Origin: Angomonas deanei
Lineage: Eukaryota > Euglenozoa > Kinetoplastea > Trypanosomatida > Trypanosomatidae
Reading direction: 5' to 3'
NCBI GenBank assembly: GCA_903995115.1
Contig: LR877156.1
Span: forward strand, 372,001-436,000
Length of the DNA: 64,000 nt
Shown: positions 9,818 through 19,084 of the stretch, piece after piece
Numbering within the stretch: the stretch's first letter is position 1
Layout of the letters: each line of letters opens with the position of its first letter
Made by a program: the position numbers and the translations under genes
The notes under the pieces: generated by a model
The model's input: only the letters and a program-made list of their open reading frames with translations
The model's database searches: none
Told to the model about the DNA's origin: nothing

Positions 9818-11164
9818 TTACTTGTATGAAAAGGGGTCACAGTTTCGGTTCTGGCTCTCCCTGTCCACCATGAAGAGTGGCTTCGCCCGCAGTGCGTCGC
9901 TCAGAGGGGGACTGGTCGTCTGATCCCACGGGGTGAAGGAGAGTCCTGTTTCCTCGGCAGTGCGAGGCGTCTCGTCCACGATCCTGTTGACGTCGTTGTT
10001 GGGTGCTTGACTCTCCTTGCACTGTGCGAAGGCCATTTCGTCATTGATACCGTAACCAATGGCAATCATATATTCCCCAATGTGCTCCAACTCGAGGCCA
10101 GCGCCGCGCACCTTATGCCACGATGCCGCCATCTTCCAGAAATACCACTTCTTCGCCCATTTCATCCGGAGCCTGGACACGACACACTCCACTCTCTTTC
10201 CGTGCGGTATAATGTAGACCGAGTGGCCCACCACCGTCTTCCCTTGCGTGCCGTTGAAGTGACAATACACCGACATGACAACTCGATTCTCCGTCTCTGC
10301 TGGCTGGAGGAGAAAGCCAGAGCGATCTGAAAACTCTTGCCATATAAAATCATTCTTGAAGGACTCCGGGGCGTAGAGCCGCTGTCCCGTCTCGTAGTTG
10401 CCATGCCCGGATCTCATACAAGACGTAATGCCAATGGGACTCTTGGTCGCCCAAGGAGATTCCGTGCCTTTTTCTTCGATAACGGAGATGAGTCTCTCAA
10501 TACCGTATGAAATGAGTTCCGAGATGACGGCTCCCGCAACCAGCTCCAAGATTTTACCCGGTCCAGTGTCAAAGAAACCTCGCAATCCTCCCATACCGCC
10601 ACCTCCGCCCGTCATCTCCGCCCCTCGGCTCTCCAGTTCCTTCCCCAGCGTCTCGTTGTACTCGAGCACACGCGTCATGTAGCCTTGGACGTTCTCGTAG
10701 TCGTACCGGAGGAGTACCTGCGCCTGTTTCATTTGAAGCAAGAACGCGTCCCCTCTGGTTTTCACCGTATTCACATAACTGGCGGCGGTAGCTGGTCTAT
10801 AATCGTATGCCTTATCAATGTTGAGTGGGATGCACCGTTTTTGTTCGTCTTTCTCCTGGTCTATATTCGTATCATAAATCTTGAATTTTGCCGTGTAGTC
10901 GAACAGAGTGTTTCCAACGTACCACTTGGTGTAGTTCATCTGGGTGGCGGCTCTTGCGGTGTCCAGGTCGGTGATGACACGTTCTGGGAATCCCTCGGCC
11001 ACCATCGTGCCGCACCTGTCGTTATTGTCACAGTTGCCGTTTGCTCTGGGTATATACTCATCAAAAGTCGTTGAAGTGGGTAATACGGCGTCTGTCTTTG
11101 AGGCCAACAACAGACTGAACAGCAACACGAGGCTGGCGACGTCAAACCATCTTTTCATTGCCAT
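9818..11164 (-). CDS. Family A secreted protein, full copy 2
   Basis: 448 residues, almost identical to the copy at 5077-6417 outside the central linker. The linker here reads GGGGGMGGLRGFFDTGPGK, so length and composition vary while the following helix (ILELVAGAVISELISYGIER) is kept. Signal peptide, cysteines and N-glycosylation motifs are as in the other copy. Function unknown; probably secreted or retained at the surface by a partner, since no anchor is visible. Confidence 0.85.
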   Translation of the reverse strand: MAMKRWFDVASLVLLFSLLLASKTDAVLPTSTTFDEYIPRANGNCDNNDRCGTMVAEGFPERVITDLDTARAATQMNYTKWYVGNTLFDYTAKFKIYDTNIDQEKDEQKRCIPLNIDKAYDYRPATAASYVNTVKTRGDAFLLQMKQAQVLLRYDYENVQGYMTRVLEYNETLGKELESRGAEMTGGGGGMGGLRGFFDTGPGKILELVAGAVISELISYGIERLISVIEEKGTESPWATKSPIGITSCMRSGHGNYETGQRLYAPESFKNDFIWQEFSDRSGFLLQPAETENRVVMSVYCHFNGTQGKTVVGHSVYIIPHGKRVECVVSRLRMKWAKKWYFWKMAASWHKVRGAGLELEHIGEYMIAIGYGINDEMAFAQCKESQAPNNDVNRIVDETPRTAEETGLSFTPWDQTTSPPLSDALRAKPLFMVDRESQNRNCDPFSYK

Positions 11165-11240
11165 TTGATTGCTTTAGCGTTAAAGTGCTTGAAAGATATC
11201 TTTCGAAAGAGAAAGAGAGAGAGAGAGAGAGAAAGAGATG
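11165..11240 (-). promoter_or_regulatory. Trans-splice acceptor and 35-nt leader of family A copy
   Basis: Predicted acceptor AG at 11200-11201. A short (CT)n run (plus-strand GA, about 11209-11234) lies upstream on the sense strand. Confidence 0.6.
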
Positions 11241-11868
11241 GCGAAGAGAGAACCGCGCCGGGACAGAGTGTGGGTGGACATGTGCAAGCAGCCTTCGTCT
11301 TTCTGAATAGTGAAAACTTTGAATGAAGCAGTTAATGATACTTTGCTTTTCCGAATTAGTAGTACTCCTTTAGTTTCATTTCTTTTTTGTTTTGATTTTG
11401 GTATTACGTTTTGCTTTTAATATACCTTAGCGCGCTTAGAAGGAAAATGACCAAAACCCCAATCCCAAAAACAACGGAGTAAAAACTGTAGGAAAAACAA
11501 AACAAAACAAGAAAAAGTGCGAAAACAAAAACAAAAGAACCGCAAAATAACTAATACTATTTCCCTTTTACGAAGGGAAAAAAAAAAAAGATTAACCTTA
11601 GACCATTTACAGGAAGAGAAAAAAAAAAACCAACTAAGTAAACAATGATAGTTTGCAAAACTGATTTTGGGCGGAATCCTTAGACAAACAGTTTTTTATA
11701 AAATTCTTCCGGTTACGCTTTCTACCACAGCGAGGATCATCAGAGTGGTGCTGCCGCTTTGGCTACGAGTGCTAGCTCAGTACTAGTAGATGCTTATAAC
11801 ACCTGGAAAGGGTACGAAGGTAGAGTGCACAGCGTTCACGTAACGACGGAGTATCGGTGAAGAAAGGT
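11241..11868. other. Spacer downstream of GP63 copy 2
   Basis: No supportable gene. Array-type spacer with the conserved T-rich tract, a local variant of poly-A blocks near 11540-11630, and the GP63-type 3' flank. Confidence 0.5.
11657..11694 (-). repeat. Array 3'-flank hairpin, variant
   Basis: Same bulged left arm (AAACTGATTT) as the copy near 6872, paired with AAACAGTTT. It is 174 nt past the GP63 stop. The shared variant marks these two 3' flanks as sister copies. Confidence 0.5.
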
Positions 11869-14295
11869 TTACCTGGTGTACCCAGTGAAGGCACTCGTTG
11901 CGTCGGTCTGTCCGGAGCGGAAGGAGCCTCGCCTGGAGTCGCCACGTGCCATGGAGTCTCCTGTGAGGGCGGAACGGCCTCTGGTGTCCCCTCTGGAGAA
12001 GGCACTCGTTGCGTCGGTCTGTCCGGAGCGGAAGGAGCCTCGCCTGGAGTCGCCACGTGCCATGGAGTTTCCTGTGAGGGCGGAACGGCCTGTGGTGTCC
12101 CCTCTGGAGAAGGCACCCGTGGCGTCGGTCTGTCCGGAGCGGAAGGAGCCTCGCCTGGAGTCGCCACGTGCCATGGAGTCGCCTGTGAGGGCGGAGCGGC
12201 CTCTGGTGTCCCCTCTGGAGAAGGCACCCGTGGCGTCGGTCTGTCCGGAGCGGAAGGAGCCTCGCCTGGAGTCGCCACGTGCCATGGAGTCGCCTGTGAG
12301 GGCGGAGCGCCCTCTGGTGTCCCCTCTGGAGAAGGCACCCGTTGCGTCGGTCTGCCCGGAGCGGAAGGAGCCTCGCCTGGAGTCGCCACGTGCCATGGAG
12401 TCGCCTGTGAGGGCGGAACGACCTCTGGTGTCCTCTCTAGAGAAGGCACCCGTTGCGCCGGTTTGTCCGGAGCGGAAAGTGGTTCCTCCTTCGGAACTGA
12501 TGCCACTGAAATCGGAATCTGAGGAGTCCATCTGCGAGGTGAAGGAGACGCTGGAGGAATTATCGGTGAAACCAGAGGGGGTCGACTTGGCCGCGTAAAT
12601 ACCCGAGGTACCCTCCTCCGCGGCGCCACCCTCCGTGGTGTCGGCCTTGGCACCGCCACGGCAACAACAGCAAAAGACGAGGAGGATCACGGCGGCGACC
12701 ACCACCGCACAGGCGAGTGCGATGAGAAGCCAGCCCCACCACCGGAGGCCCTTTTTCGTGCACGACTTGCCATCTTCGGACGGCTCACAGCCTTCGCTCC
12801 ACTGCTCACACATACCGGAGAAACACGCATCGCAGTTCTTGATGTCGCACGACGCGCGTTGATCGTGAGAAAGCTTGTATGGGCAGGCTTCGGAAAACTT
12901 CAGGCACATGAACACGCCGGATGGCTGCTCGGTCGTCTCGCCAGGGTTGCACGTGATCCCACCGACGGTGTAGGTCTTCTGATCAAAGTCGCACTTGACG
13001 GGGAGGCATGCCGCTCCGTCCACCTGGCCGTTGAAGCATCGAGTGGACCAATCGCCGTCTGTGGTGACACACCGCGTGATCATATCGTAGATGGGGCAGT
13101 AGTCCAGCGGTGCGTTAGAGGTGCAATAGTTGTCCCCAAAGTACTTGAATGCCGCGTTAGGACATCCGTTGTTGCGGGACTGCGCCTGACCGATTCCGGC
13201 GTAGTCTGACGTACACTTCATCTCCCCACTTGTAGTCGCAAAGACGTCGGGGAAGTCTGTTTTACCGTCCGTGATGCACGGTTTTTCCACAAAGTCACAC
13301 CCGGCCTGGTGGCCGAATGGCAGCGTCTCGGCACGTTCGTAGTTGGGGGTGTAGTGACCCGTGTCCTCCATATACGCGAGCGTCATTGGCGAGAGAAACA
13401 TGACGGTGGACAGATAGCTTGCCATGATGTCGTCCTTCGCCGTCCGTGCCTTCCAGTGGGCGCGCTTGCCCTCGGAGGAACCGTCGCTGTCTTCCACTTC
13501 CATTCCTTGAATCGTGGGGCAGCCGTAGTGCTCCGCCGCCTTCGCCTTGACGTTGGGGGAGGTCACCAGCGTGACGGTCTTGCCCCGCAGCTCCACCTGC
13601 GTGTCCCCAAGGTTGTTAAAGCCGAGGGCGTGCAGTAACTCGTGTATCACCGCTCGCACCGTCGTGGGGTCCTTGTCAATGTACTCTGGGGATACATTTA
13701 ACACGCCCACGACAGGTTTACCTTCAGGGGTGCCGAGGCAGGTGATGGACCAGGCCGCGGTGCTCCGGGGATTCGGCGCGGCGGCGACCAGCAAAACAAA
13801 GTCTGCGTCCTCCTCCTGCGCAAAGTCATCGGGGACGGTGAACTTTCCACACGTACCGGTCATGTCGCTTTGGTTGAGGGAGAAGGAACCGACCGGAGCG
13901 GTGCGCAGTGCCTCGCTGAGGAGGGTGGTGGCCCGGGGGAGGATGACGTCCAGGAGGTACTTCCGCTTGGTGTCGGTCAACAGCAGGTCGTCGAAGCAGG
14001 TCACCGTTCCGCCGTTCTGCATCTCCAGCGACTGTCCAGAAGTGTGGCAGAACTTTGTCTTGTCGAGCAGATCCGCCGTCCCAATGCGGAACTTGATGCC
14101 TCGCTTCGTCACGTACTTGGCGGAACGCGCGTTGGACACCCTGCTGCGGTCGATGGTCTGGGGGACCTGACCGCTCTGGGCCTGCTGGAGCTCCGTCTCC
14201 TGCTGGATACACTTGTGCTCCGCTGCGGTGGCGCACCCGACAAGGAGTGCGACGGCAAGCACGGTGCGTCTCAGGCAAGGCATTTTGCGAAACAT
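11869..14295 (-). CDS. GP63 / leishmanolysin-like metalloprotease with TM and repeat tail, copy 2
   Basis: 808 residues, peptidase family M8. Signal peptide about 5-25. C29 in EHKC is placed like the pro-region cysteine switch of leishmanolysin. The catalytic zinc site is HELLH (218-222), with the third His at 280 in AHW, followed by AGCDFVEKPC as in Leishmania GP63. Many cysteines continue to about 512. A TM segment (about 518-540) ends in CCCC, a possible palmitoylation site, and is followed by a cytoplasmic Ser/Arg-rich tail with five 37-aa repeats. Classical GP63 is GPI-anchored, so the TM plus repeat tail is unusual. Role inferred: cell-surface protease. The start lies downstream of a predicted acceptor AG at 14353-14354. 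Confidence 0.93.
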   Translation of the reverse strand: MFRKMPCLRRTVLAVALLVGCATAAEHKCIQQETELQQAQSGQVPQTIDRSRVSNARSAKYVTKRGIKFRIGTADLLDKTKFCHTSGQSLEMQNGGTVTCFDDLLLTDTKRKYLLDVILPRATTLLSEALRTAPVGSFSLNQSDMTGTCGKFTVPDDFAQEEDADFVLLVAAAPNPRSTAAWSITCLGTPEGKPVVGVLNVSPEYIDKDPTTVRAVIHELLHALGFNNLGDTQVELRGKTVTLVTSPNVKAKAAEHYGCPTIQGMEVEDSDGSSEGKRAHWKARTAKDDIMASYLSTVMFLSPMTLAYMEDTGHYTPNYERAETLPFGHQAGCDFVEKPCITDGKTDFPDVFATTSGEMKCTSDYAGIGQAQSRNNGCPNAAFKYFGDNYCTSNAPLDYCPIYDMITRCVTTDGDWSTRCFNGQVDGAACLPVKCDFDQKTYTVGGITCNPGETTEQPSGVFMCLKFSEACPYKLSHDQRASCDIKNCDACFSGMCEQWSEGCEPSEDGKSCTKKGLRWWGWLLIALACAVVVAAVILLVFCCCCRGGAKADTTEGGAAEEGTSGIYAAKSTPSGFTDNSSSVSFTSQMDSSDSDFSGISSEGGTTFRSGQTGATGAFSREDTRGRSALTGDSMARGDSRRGSFRSGQTDATGAFSRGDTRGRSALTGDSMARGDSRRGSFRSGQTDATGAFSRGDTRGRSALTGDSMARGDSRRGSFRSGQTDATGAFSRGDTTGRSALTGNSMARGDSRRGSFRSGQTDATSAFSRGDTRGRSALTGDSMARGDSRRGSFRSGQTDATSAFTGYTR
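11890..12444 (-). repeat. 111-bp tandem repeats, 5 units (GP63 copy 2 tail)
   Basis: Exactly five 111-bp units plus a partial, encoding 37-aa repeats. One unit carries GNSMARG in place of GDSMARG. The last partial unit ends AFTGYTR, unlike the ASTGRTR of the other copies. Confidence 0.95.
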
Positions 14296-14618
14296 TTCAA
14301 GCGAGATACCAAGACAACGTTAACAGTAATCGCTTGATTGGTAAATAATAAACTAAATAGATGAAAAACGGCAAACAGTGCGAAAAAAAAGTATCTTGAC
14401 GTCGGTCAGAAAGAAGTATGGGAGATATATATATACGATTGAAGAACCGCGCCAGGACACAGTGTGGGTGGAAATGTGCATAGTTCGTCTTTCTGAATAG
14501 TGAAAACTTTGAATGAAACTGTCAACGAATTGTTTTTTCATTTTTTCACAATATTCACTTGGCTTCATTTCTTTTTCGTTTTGATTTTGATATTACGTTT
14601 ACCGTTTGTTATACTTAG

Positions 14619-15262
14619 TGTGTTTAGGGGATAAAATGTCCAAAACCCCTTTCTTCATTAAAAAAACAAATAAATAAAGGAGTAAACATAAAAATAATAA
14701 TAAAAAAAAAAAACGTCAACTTAATTTTTATTGAAATCAGGTGGGAAGTTACGGACCCCTTTCCGCTCTATCACACTACCCTATGGATCAGTCAGTTCGA
14801 CCGACTATTGTTCGGTCTACAAGGGGGGAAAATACAAAAAAATCAACGACACCCACACGCAAAAAAAAAAAAAAAAAAAGCCGCCGCTGCCGCTTGTCTG
14901 CTATTAATCAAAACAGGAACAAAAAGGGTGACAGCAACGAAGCGACTAACTTTTTACGCACACAAGTACAGGAACTGTTTTTTCGCTTTTAACAGGTGTT
15001 CTCCCGGAGTGGAAAGGGATAACTGTTTGGTTGACTTGTGCATACCAAACTGCGCCTCCACACTCCGACGGAAACGGAAAATAAAGATAATACCCTATGT
15101 ACGTAAAACACCAGGAGCACACAAAGGGAAAAGACATCAATTGTTATCCATTGACAGGGAAAGAAAGTCAAAAAAAAAAAAAAAAACAAAAACAAAGATA
15201 CAAAAGGAACAATGATAGTTTGCAAAACTGTTTTGGGCGGTATACCTTGATAAACAGTTTAT
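14619..15262. repeat. ~650-bp duplicated spacer block, copy 1
   Basis: Nearly identical to 16843-17491 and 19085-19750. It includes an ACCGA/TCGGT mini-hairpin near 14800, a poly-A run followed by a GCCGCCGCTGCCGC stretch, and the array hairpin at its end. Single-base differences (such as GGATAAAATG versus GGACAAAATG) separate it from the other two. Ends are approximate. Confidence 0.8.
15225..15260 (-). repeat. Array 3'-flank hairpin, copy 4
   Basis: Perfect 9-bp stem with the palindromic GGTATACC loop, 57 nt past the stop of the family A gene. Confidence 0.65.
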
Positions 15263-15317
15263 ATATATATATAATGTGGGTCGGGCTTGGGAACACGGTG
15301 GGCATCTTTTATTTGTA

Positions 15318-16580
15318 TCAAAACGGGAAACAGTTTGGGTTCTTTATCTTCTTGCGCACCTCTGTTAGCGGCTTCGCCCGCAGTGCGTCGCTCAGAGGGG
15401 GACTGGTCGTCTGATCCCACGGGGTGAAGGAGAGTCCTGTTTCCTCGGCAGTGCGAGGCCTCTCGTCCACGATCTTGTCGGCGTTGTCGTAGTTGGGTGC
15501 TTGACTCTCCTTGCACTGTGCGTAGGCCTTTTGATCATCGGCTCCGTAACCAATGGCAATCATATATTCCCCAATGTGCTCCAACTTGAGACCAGCGCCT
15601 TCCACCTTATTCCATGATCGCGCCTCCTTCCAGTAATAGTTTTGCGCCCCCCACTTCATCCGGAGCCTGGACACGACACACTCCACTCTCTTCCCGTGCG
15701 GTATAATGTAGACCGAGTGGGCCACCACCGTCTTTCCTTGCGTGCCGTTGAAGTGACAATACACCGACATGACGACTCGATTCTTTGTCTCTGCTGGCTG
15801 GAAGAGAAAACCAGAGCCATCTGTGAGCTCCTCCCATTGAAAATCGCTCAAGAAGGACAGCGGGGCGTAGAGCCGTCGACCCGACTCGGTTCTGCCGTGA
15901 CCGGAGGTCATACAGGCCGTGGTGCCGATAGGCCTTTTGGTTATCCAGCGATTTTTCGTGCCCTCTTCTTTGAAGACGGCGATGAGTCTCTCAATGCCGT
16001 ATGAAATGAGTTCCGAGAGGACGGCTCCTCCAATCTCACCCACGATTCCGCCCGCGCCCGTCATCTCCGCCCCTCGGCTCTCCACTTCCCTCCCCAGCGT
16101 CTCGTTGTACTCGAGCACACGCGTCATGTAGCCTTGGACGTTCTCGTAGTCGTATCGGAGGAGAGCCTGCGCCTGTTTCATTTGCAGAAAGTACGCGTCC
16201 CCTTCGTATTTCACCGTATTCACATAACGGGCGGCGGTGGCTGGTTTATAATCGTAGGCCATATCAATGTCGATTGTGATACACCCTTTTCTTTTTTCAT
16301 CAGTAAAGCGTACATAGGGGTTATACTCGTAGGCGTTTGCCGTGTAGTCGAACAGGGTACCTCCAACGTACCACTTGGTGTAGTTCATCTGGGTGGCGGC
16401 TCTTGCGGTGTCCAGGTCGGTGATGACACGTTCTGGGAATCCCTCGGCCACCATCCAACCACATCTGTCATTATTTTTACAAGTAAGGCTTTCAAGAAAG
16501 TTAAAGATATCTGAACTCACCAACAACAGGTTGAACAACAACACGAGGCTGGTGACGTCAAACCATCTTTTCATTGCCAT
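15318..16580 (-). CDS. Family A secreted protein, divergent subtype (A'), copy 1
   Basis: 420 residues. It shares the MAMKRWFDV start and most of the conserved core, but the mature N-terminus is shorter (SSDIFNFLESLTCKNNDRCG). The Gly-rich linker is replaced by a short GAGGIVGEIGG before the same amphipathic helix (AVLSELISYGIERLI). The C-terminus ends NPNCFPF. Core cysteines and the FNGTQGKTVV block are retained. Another variable stretch around residues 88-100 (YEYNPYVRFTDEKRKGC) replaces the acidic loop of the A subtype. Function unknown. The variable loops on a constant frame suggest antigenic or ligand diversification, which is inference. Confidence 0.85.
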   Translation of the reverse strand: MAMKRWFDVTSLVLLFNLLLVSSDIFNFLESLTCKNNDRCGWMVAEGFPERVITDLDTARAATQMNYTKWYVGGTLFDYTANAYEYNPYVRFTDEKRKGCITIDIDMAYDYKPATAARYVNTVKYEGDAYFLQMKQAQALLRYDYENVQGYMTRVLEYNETLGREVESRGAEMTGAGGIVGEIGGAVLSELISYGIERLIAVFKEEGTKNRWITKRPIGTTACMTSGHGRTESGRRLYAPLSFLSDFQWEELTDGSGFLFQPAETKNRVVMSVYCHFNGTQGKTVVAHSVYIIPHGKRVECVVSRLRMKWGAQNYYWKEARSWNKVEGAGLKLEHIGEYMIAIGYGADDQKAYAQCKESQAPNYDNADKIVDERPRTAEETGLSFTPWDQTTSPPLSDALRAKPLTEVRKKIKNPNCFPF

Positions 16581-16650
16581 TTGATTGCTTTAACGTTAAA
16601 GTGCTTGAAAGATATCTTTCGAAATACGAAAAAGAGAAAGGGAGAAAAAG
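16581..16650 (-). promoter_or_regulatory. Trans-splice acceptor and 35-nt leader of A' copy
   Basis: Predicted acceptor AG at 16616-16617, with the perfect CTTTAACGTTAAAG palindrome in the leader. The TCGAAAGA half of the upstream palindrome is altered (TCGAAATA on the plus strand). Confidence 0.6.
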
Positions 16651-16842
16651 GGGAATGGCGAAGAGAGAACCGCGCCAGGACACAGTGCGGATCGACATAC
16701 AAGCAGCCTTCCTTTCTGAATAGTGAAAACTTTGAATGAAACTGTCAACGAATTGTTTTTTCATTTTTTCACAATATTCATTTGGCTTCATTGCTTTTTC
16801 GTTTTGATTTTGATATTACGTTTACCGTTTGTTATACTTAGT

Positions 16843-17491
16843 GTGTTTAGGGGACAAAATGTCCAAAACCCCTTTCTTCATTAAAAAAACAAATAAATAA
16901 AGGAGTAAACATAAAAATAATAATAAAAAAAAAACGTCAACTTAATTTTTATTGAAATCAGGTGGGAAGTTACGGACCCCTTTCCGCTCTATCACATTAC
17001 TCTATGGATCAGTCAGTTCGACCGACTATTGTTCGGTCTACAAGGGGGGAAAATACAAAAAAATCAACGACATACACCCACACGCAAAAAAAAAAAAAAA
17101 AAAGCCGCCGCTGCCGCTTGTCTGCTATCAATCAAAACAGGAACAAAAAGGGTGACAGCAACGAAGCGACTAACTTTTTACGCACACAAGTACAGGAACT
17201 GTTTTTCGCTTTCAAAAGGTGTTCTCCCGGAGTGGAAAGGGATAACTGTTTGGTTGACTTGTGCATACCAAACTGCGCCTTCACACTCCGATGGGAACGG
17301 AAAATAATGATAATACCCTATGTACGTAAAACACCGGGAGCACACAAAGGGAAAAGACATCAATTGTTATCCATTGACAGGGAAAGAAAGTCAAAAGAAG
17401 AAAAAAAAAAAAACAAAAACAAAGATACAAAAGGAACAATAATAGTTTGCAAAACTGTTTTGGGCGGTATACCTTGATAAACAGTTTATAT
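16843..17491. repeat. ~650-bp duplicated spacer block, copy 2
   Basis: Almost identical to copy 3 at 19085-19750 (both share the ATTACTCTATGG and ACATACACCC variants), so these two are the youngest pair. Confidence 0.8.
17452..17487 (-). repeat. Array 3'-flank hairpin, copy 5
   Basis: Perfect 9-bp stem with GGTATACC loop, 63 nt past the A' stop. Confidence 0.65.
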
Positions 17492-17550
17492 ATATATACA
17501 TATATAATGTGGGTCGGGCTTGCGAACACGGTGGGCATCTTTTATTTGTA

Positions 17551-18819
17551 TCAAAACGGGAAACAATTTGGGTTCTTTATCTTCTTGCTCAACGCGAAAA
17601 GCGGCTTCGCCCGCAGTGCGTCGCTCAGAGGGGGACTGGTCGTCTGATCCCACGGGGTGAAGGAGAGTCCTGTTTCCTCGGCAGTGCGAGGCGTCTCGGC
17701 CACGATCTTGTCGGCGTTGTCGTAGTTGGGTGCTTGACTCTCCTTGCACTGTGCGTAGGCCTTTTGATCATCGGCTCCGTAACCAATGGCAATCATATAT
17801 TCCCCAATGTGCTCCAACTTGAGACCACCGCCTTCCACCTTATTCCACGATGCCGCCTTCTTCCAGTAATAGTTTTGCGCCCCCCATTGCATCCGGAGCC
17901 TGGACACGACACACTCCACTCTCTTTCCGTGCGGTATAATGTAGACCGAGTGGGCCACCACCGTCTTCCCTTGCGTGCCGTTGAAGTGACAATACACCGA
18001 CATGACAACTCGACTCCTTGTCTCTGCTGGCTGGAAGAGAAAACCAGAGCCATCTGTTAGTTCCTCCCATATAAAATCGCTCAAGAAGGACAGCGGGGCG
18101 TAGAGCCGTCGACCCGACTCGGTTCTGCCGTGACCGGAGGTCATACAGGCCGTGGTGCCGATAGGCCTTTTGGTTATCCAAGGAGTTTTCGTGCCATCTT
18201 GTCTGAAGACGGAGATGAGTCTCTCAATACCGTATGAAATGAGTGCCGAGAGGACGGCTCCTCCAATCTCACCCACGATTCCGCCCGCGCCCGTCATCTC
18301 CGCCCCTCGGCTCTCCAGTTCCCTCCCCAGCGTCTCGTTGTACTCGAGGACTCGCGTCATGTAGCCTTGGACGTTCTCGTAGTCGTACCGGAGGAGTACC
18401 TGCGCCTGTTTCATTTGCAGAAAGAACGGGTCCATTTTGTATTTCACCAAGTTCACATATCTCTTTCCTTTTAGGTCGACAGGTTGATATATGTACTCCC
18501 CATCAATGTCGAGTGTGATACACCCTTTTCTTTTTTCTTTAGTAAAGCGTACATAGGTGTCAAAATCGTAGGCGTTTGCCGTGTAGTCGAACAGGATGTT
18601 TCCAACGTACCACTTGGTGTAGTTCATCTGGGTGGCGGCTCTTGCGGTGTCCAGGTCGGTGATGACACGTTCTGGGAATCCCTCGGCCACCATCCAACCA
18701 CATCTGTCATTATTCTCACAAAAATCGCTTTTAAAATCGTCAAAGAAATCTGAACTCACCAACAACAGGTTGAACAACAACACGAGGCCGGCGACGTCAA
18801 ACCATCTTTTCATTGCCAT
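17551..18819 (-). CDS. Family A secreted protein, divergent subtype (A'), copy 2
   Basis: 422 residues and a close sister of the gene at 15318-16580. Differences concentrate in the mature N-terminus (SSDFFDDFKSDFCENNDRCG) and in residues about 85-130, where YIYQPVDLKGKRYVNLVKY replaces the AASYVNTVK-type segment. The rest, including the helix ALISYGIERLISVF and the cysteines, is nearly identical. No TM anchor after the signal peptide. Orphan family. Confidence 0.85.
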   Translation of the reverse strand: MAMKRWFDVAGLVLLFNLLLVSSDFFDDFKSDFCENNDRCGWMVAEGFPERVITDLDTARAATQMNYTKWYVGNILFDYTANAYDFDTYVRFTKEKRKGCITLDIDGEYIYQPVDLKGKRYVNLVKYKMDPFFLQMKQAQVLLRYDYENVQGYMTRVLEYNETLGRELESRGAEMTGAGGIVGEIGGAVLSALISYGIERLISVFRQDGTKTPWITKRPIGTTACMTSGHGRTESGRRLYAPLSFLSDFIWEELTDGSGFLFQPAETRSRVVMSVYCHFNGTQGKTVVAHSVYIIPHGKRVECVVSRLRMQWGAQNYYWKKAASWNKVEGGGLKLEHIGEYMIAIGYGADDQKAYAQCKESQAPNYDNADKIVAETPRTAEETGLSFTPWDQTTSPPLSDALRAKPLFALSKKIKNPNCFPF

Positions 18820-18861
18820 TTGATTGCTTTAGCGTTAAAGTGCTTGAAAGATATCTTTCGA

Positions 18862-18893
<32 letters not shown>

Positions 18894-18896
18894 AAA
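18820..18896 (-). promoter_or_regulatory. Trans-splice acceptor, 35-nt leader and (CT)n tract of A' copy
   Basis: Predicted acceptor AG at 18855-18856, with a (CT)n run of about 28 nt upstream on the sense strand (plus-strand GA, about 18866-18892). Confidence 0.62.
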
Positions 18897-19084
18897 AGGG
18901 GAATGGCGAAGAGGGAGCCGCGCCGGGACACAGTGCGGATCGACATACAAGCAGTTCTTCTTTCCGAACAGTGAAACTTTGAGTGAAACTGCCAACGAGA
19001 TTTTTTTTCATTTTTTCACAATATTCATTTGGCTTCATTTCTTTTTCGTTTTGATTTTGATATTACGTTTACCGTTTGTTATAC

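Larger units (their letters stand above)
14296..15317. other. Spacer upstream of GP63 copy 2
   Basis: No supportable gene. It contains the GP63 5' flank (to about 14420), then a family-A-type flank lacking its gene, then one copy of the ~650-bp duplicated spacer block. Confidence 0.55.
16651..17550. other. Spacer between the two A' genes
   Basis: No supportable gene. Mostly copy 2 of the ~650-bp block, flanked by the shared T-rich family A upstream sequence. Confidence 0.55.

Noticed and set aside
14795-14825. Overlapping mini-hairpins around AGTCAGTTCGACCGACT in the 650-bp blocks.
   Set aside because: Stems are only 4-5 bp and all three copies are too similar to show covariation.
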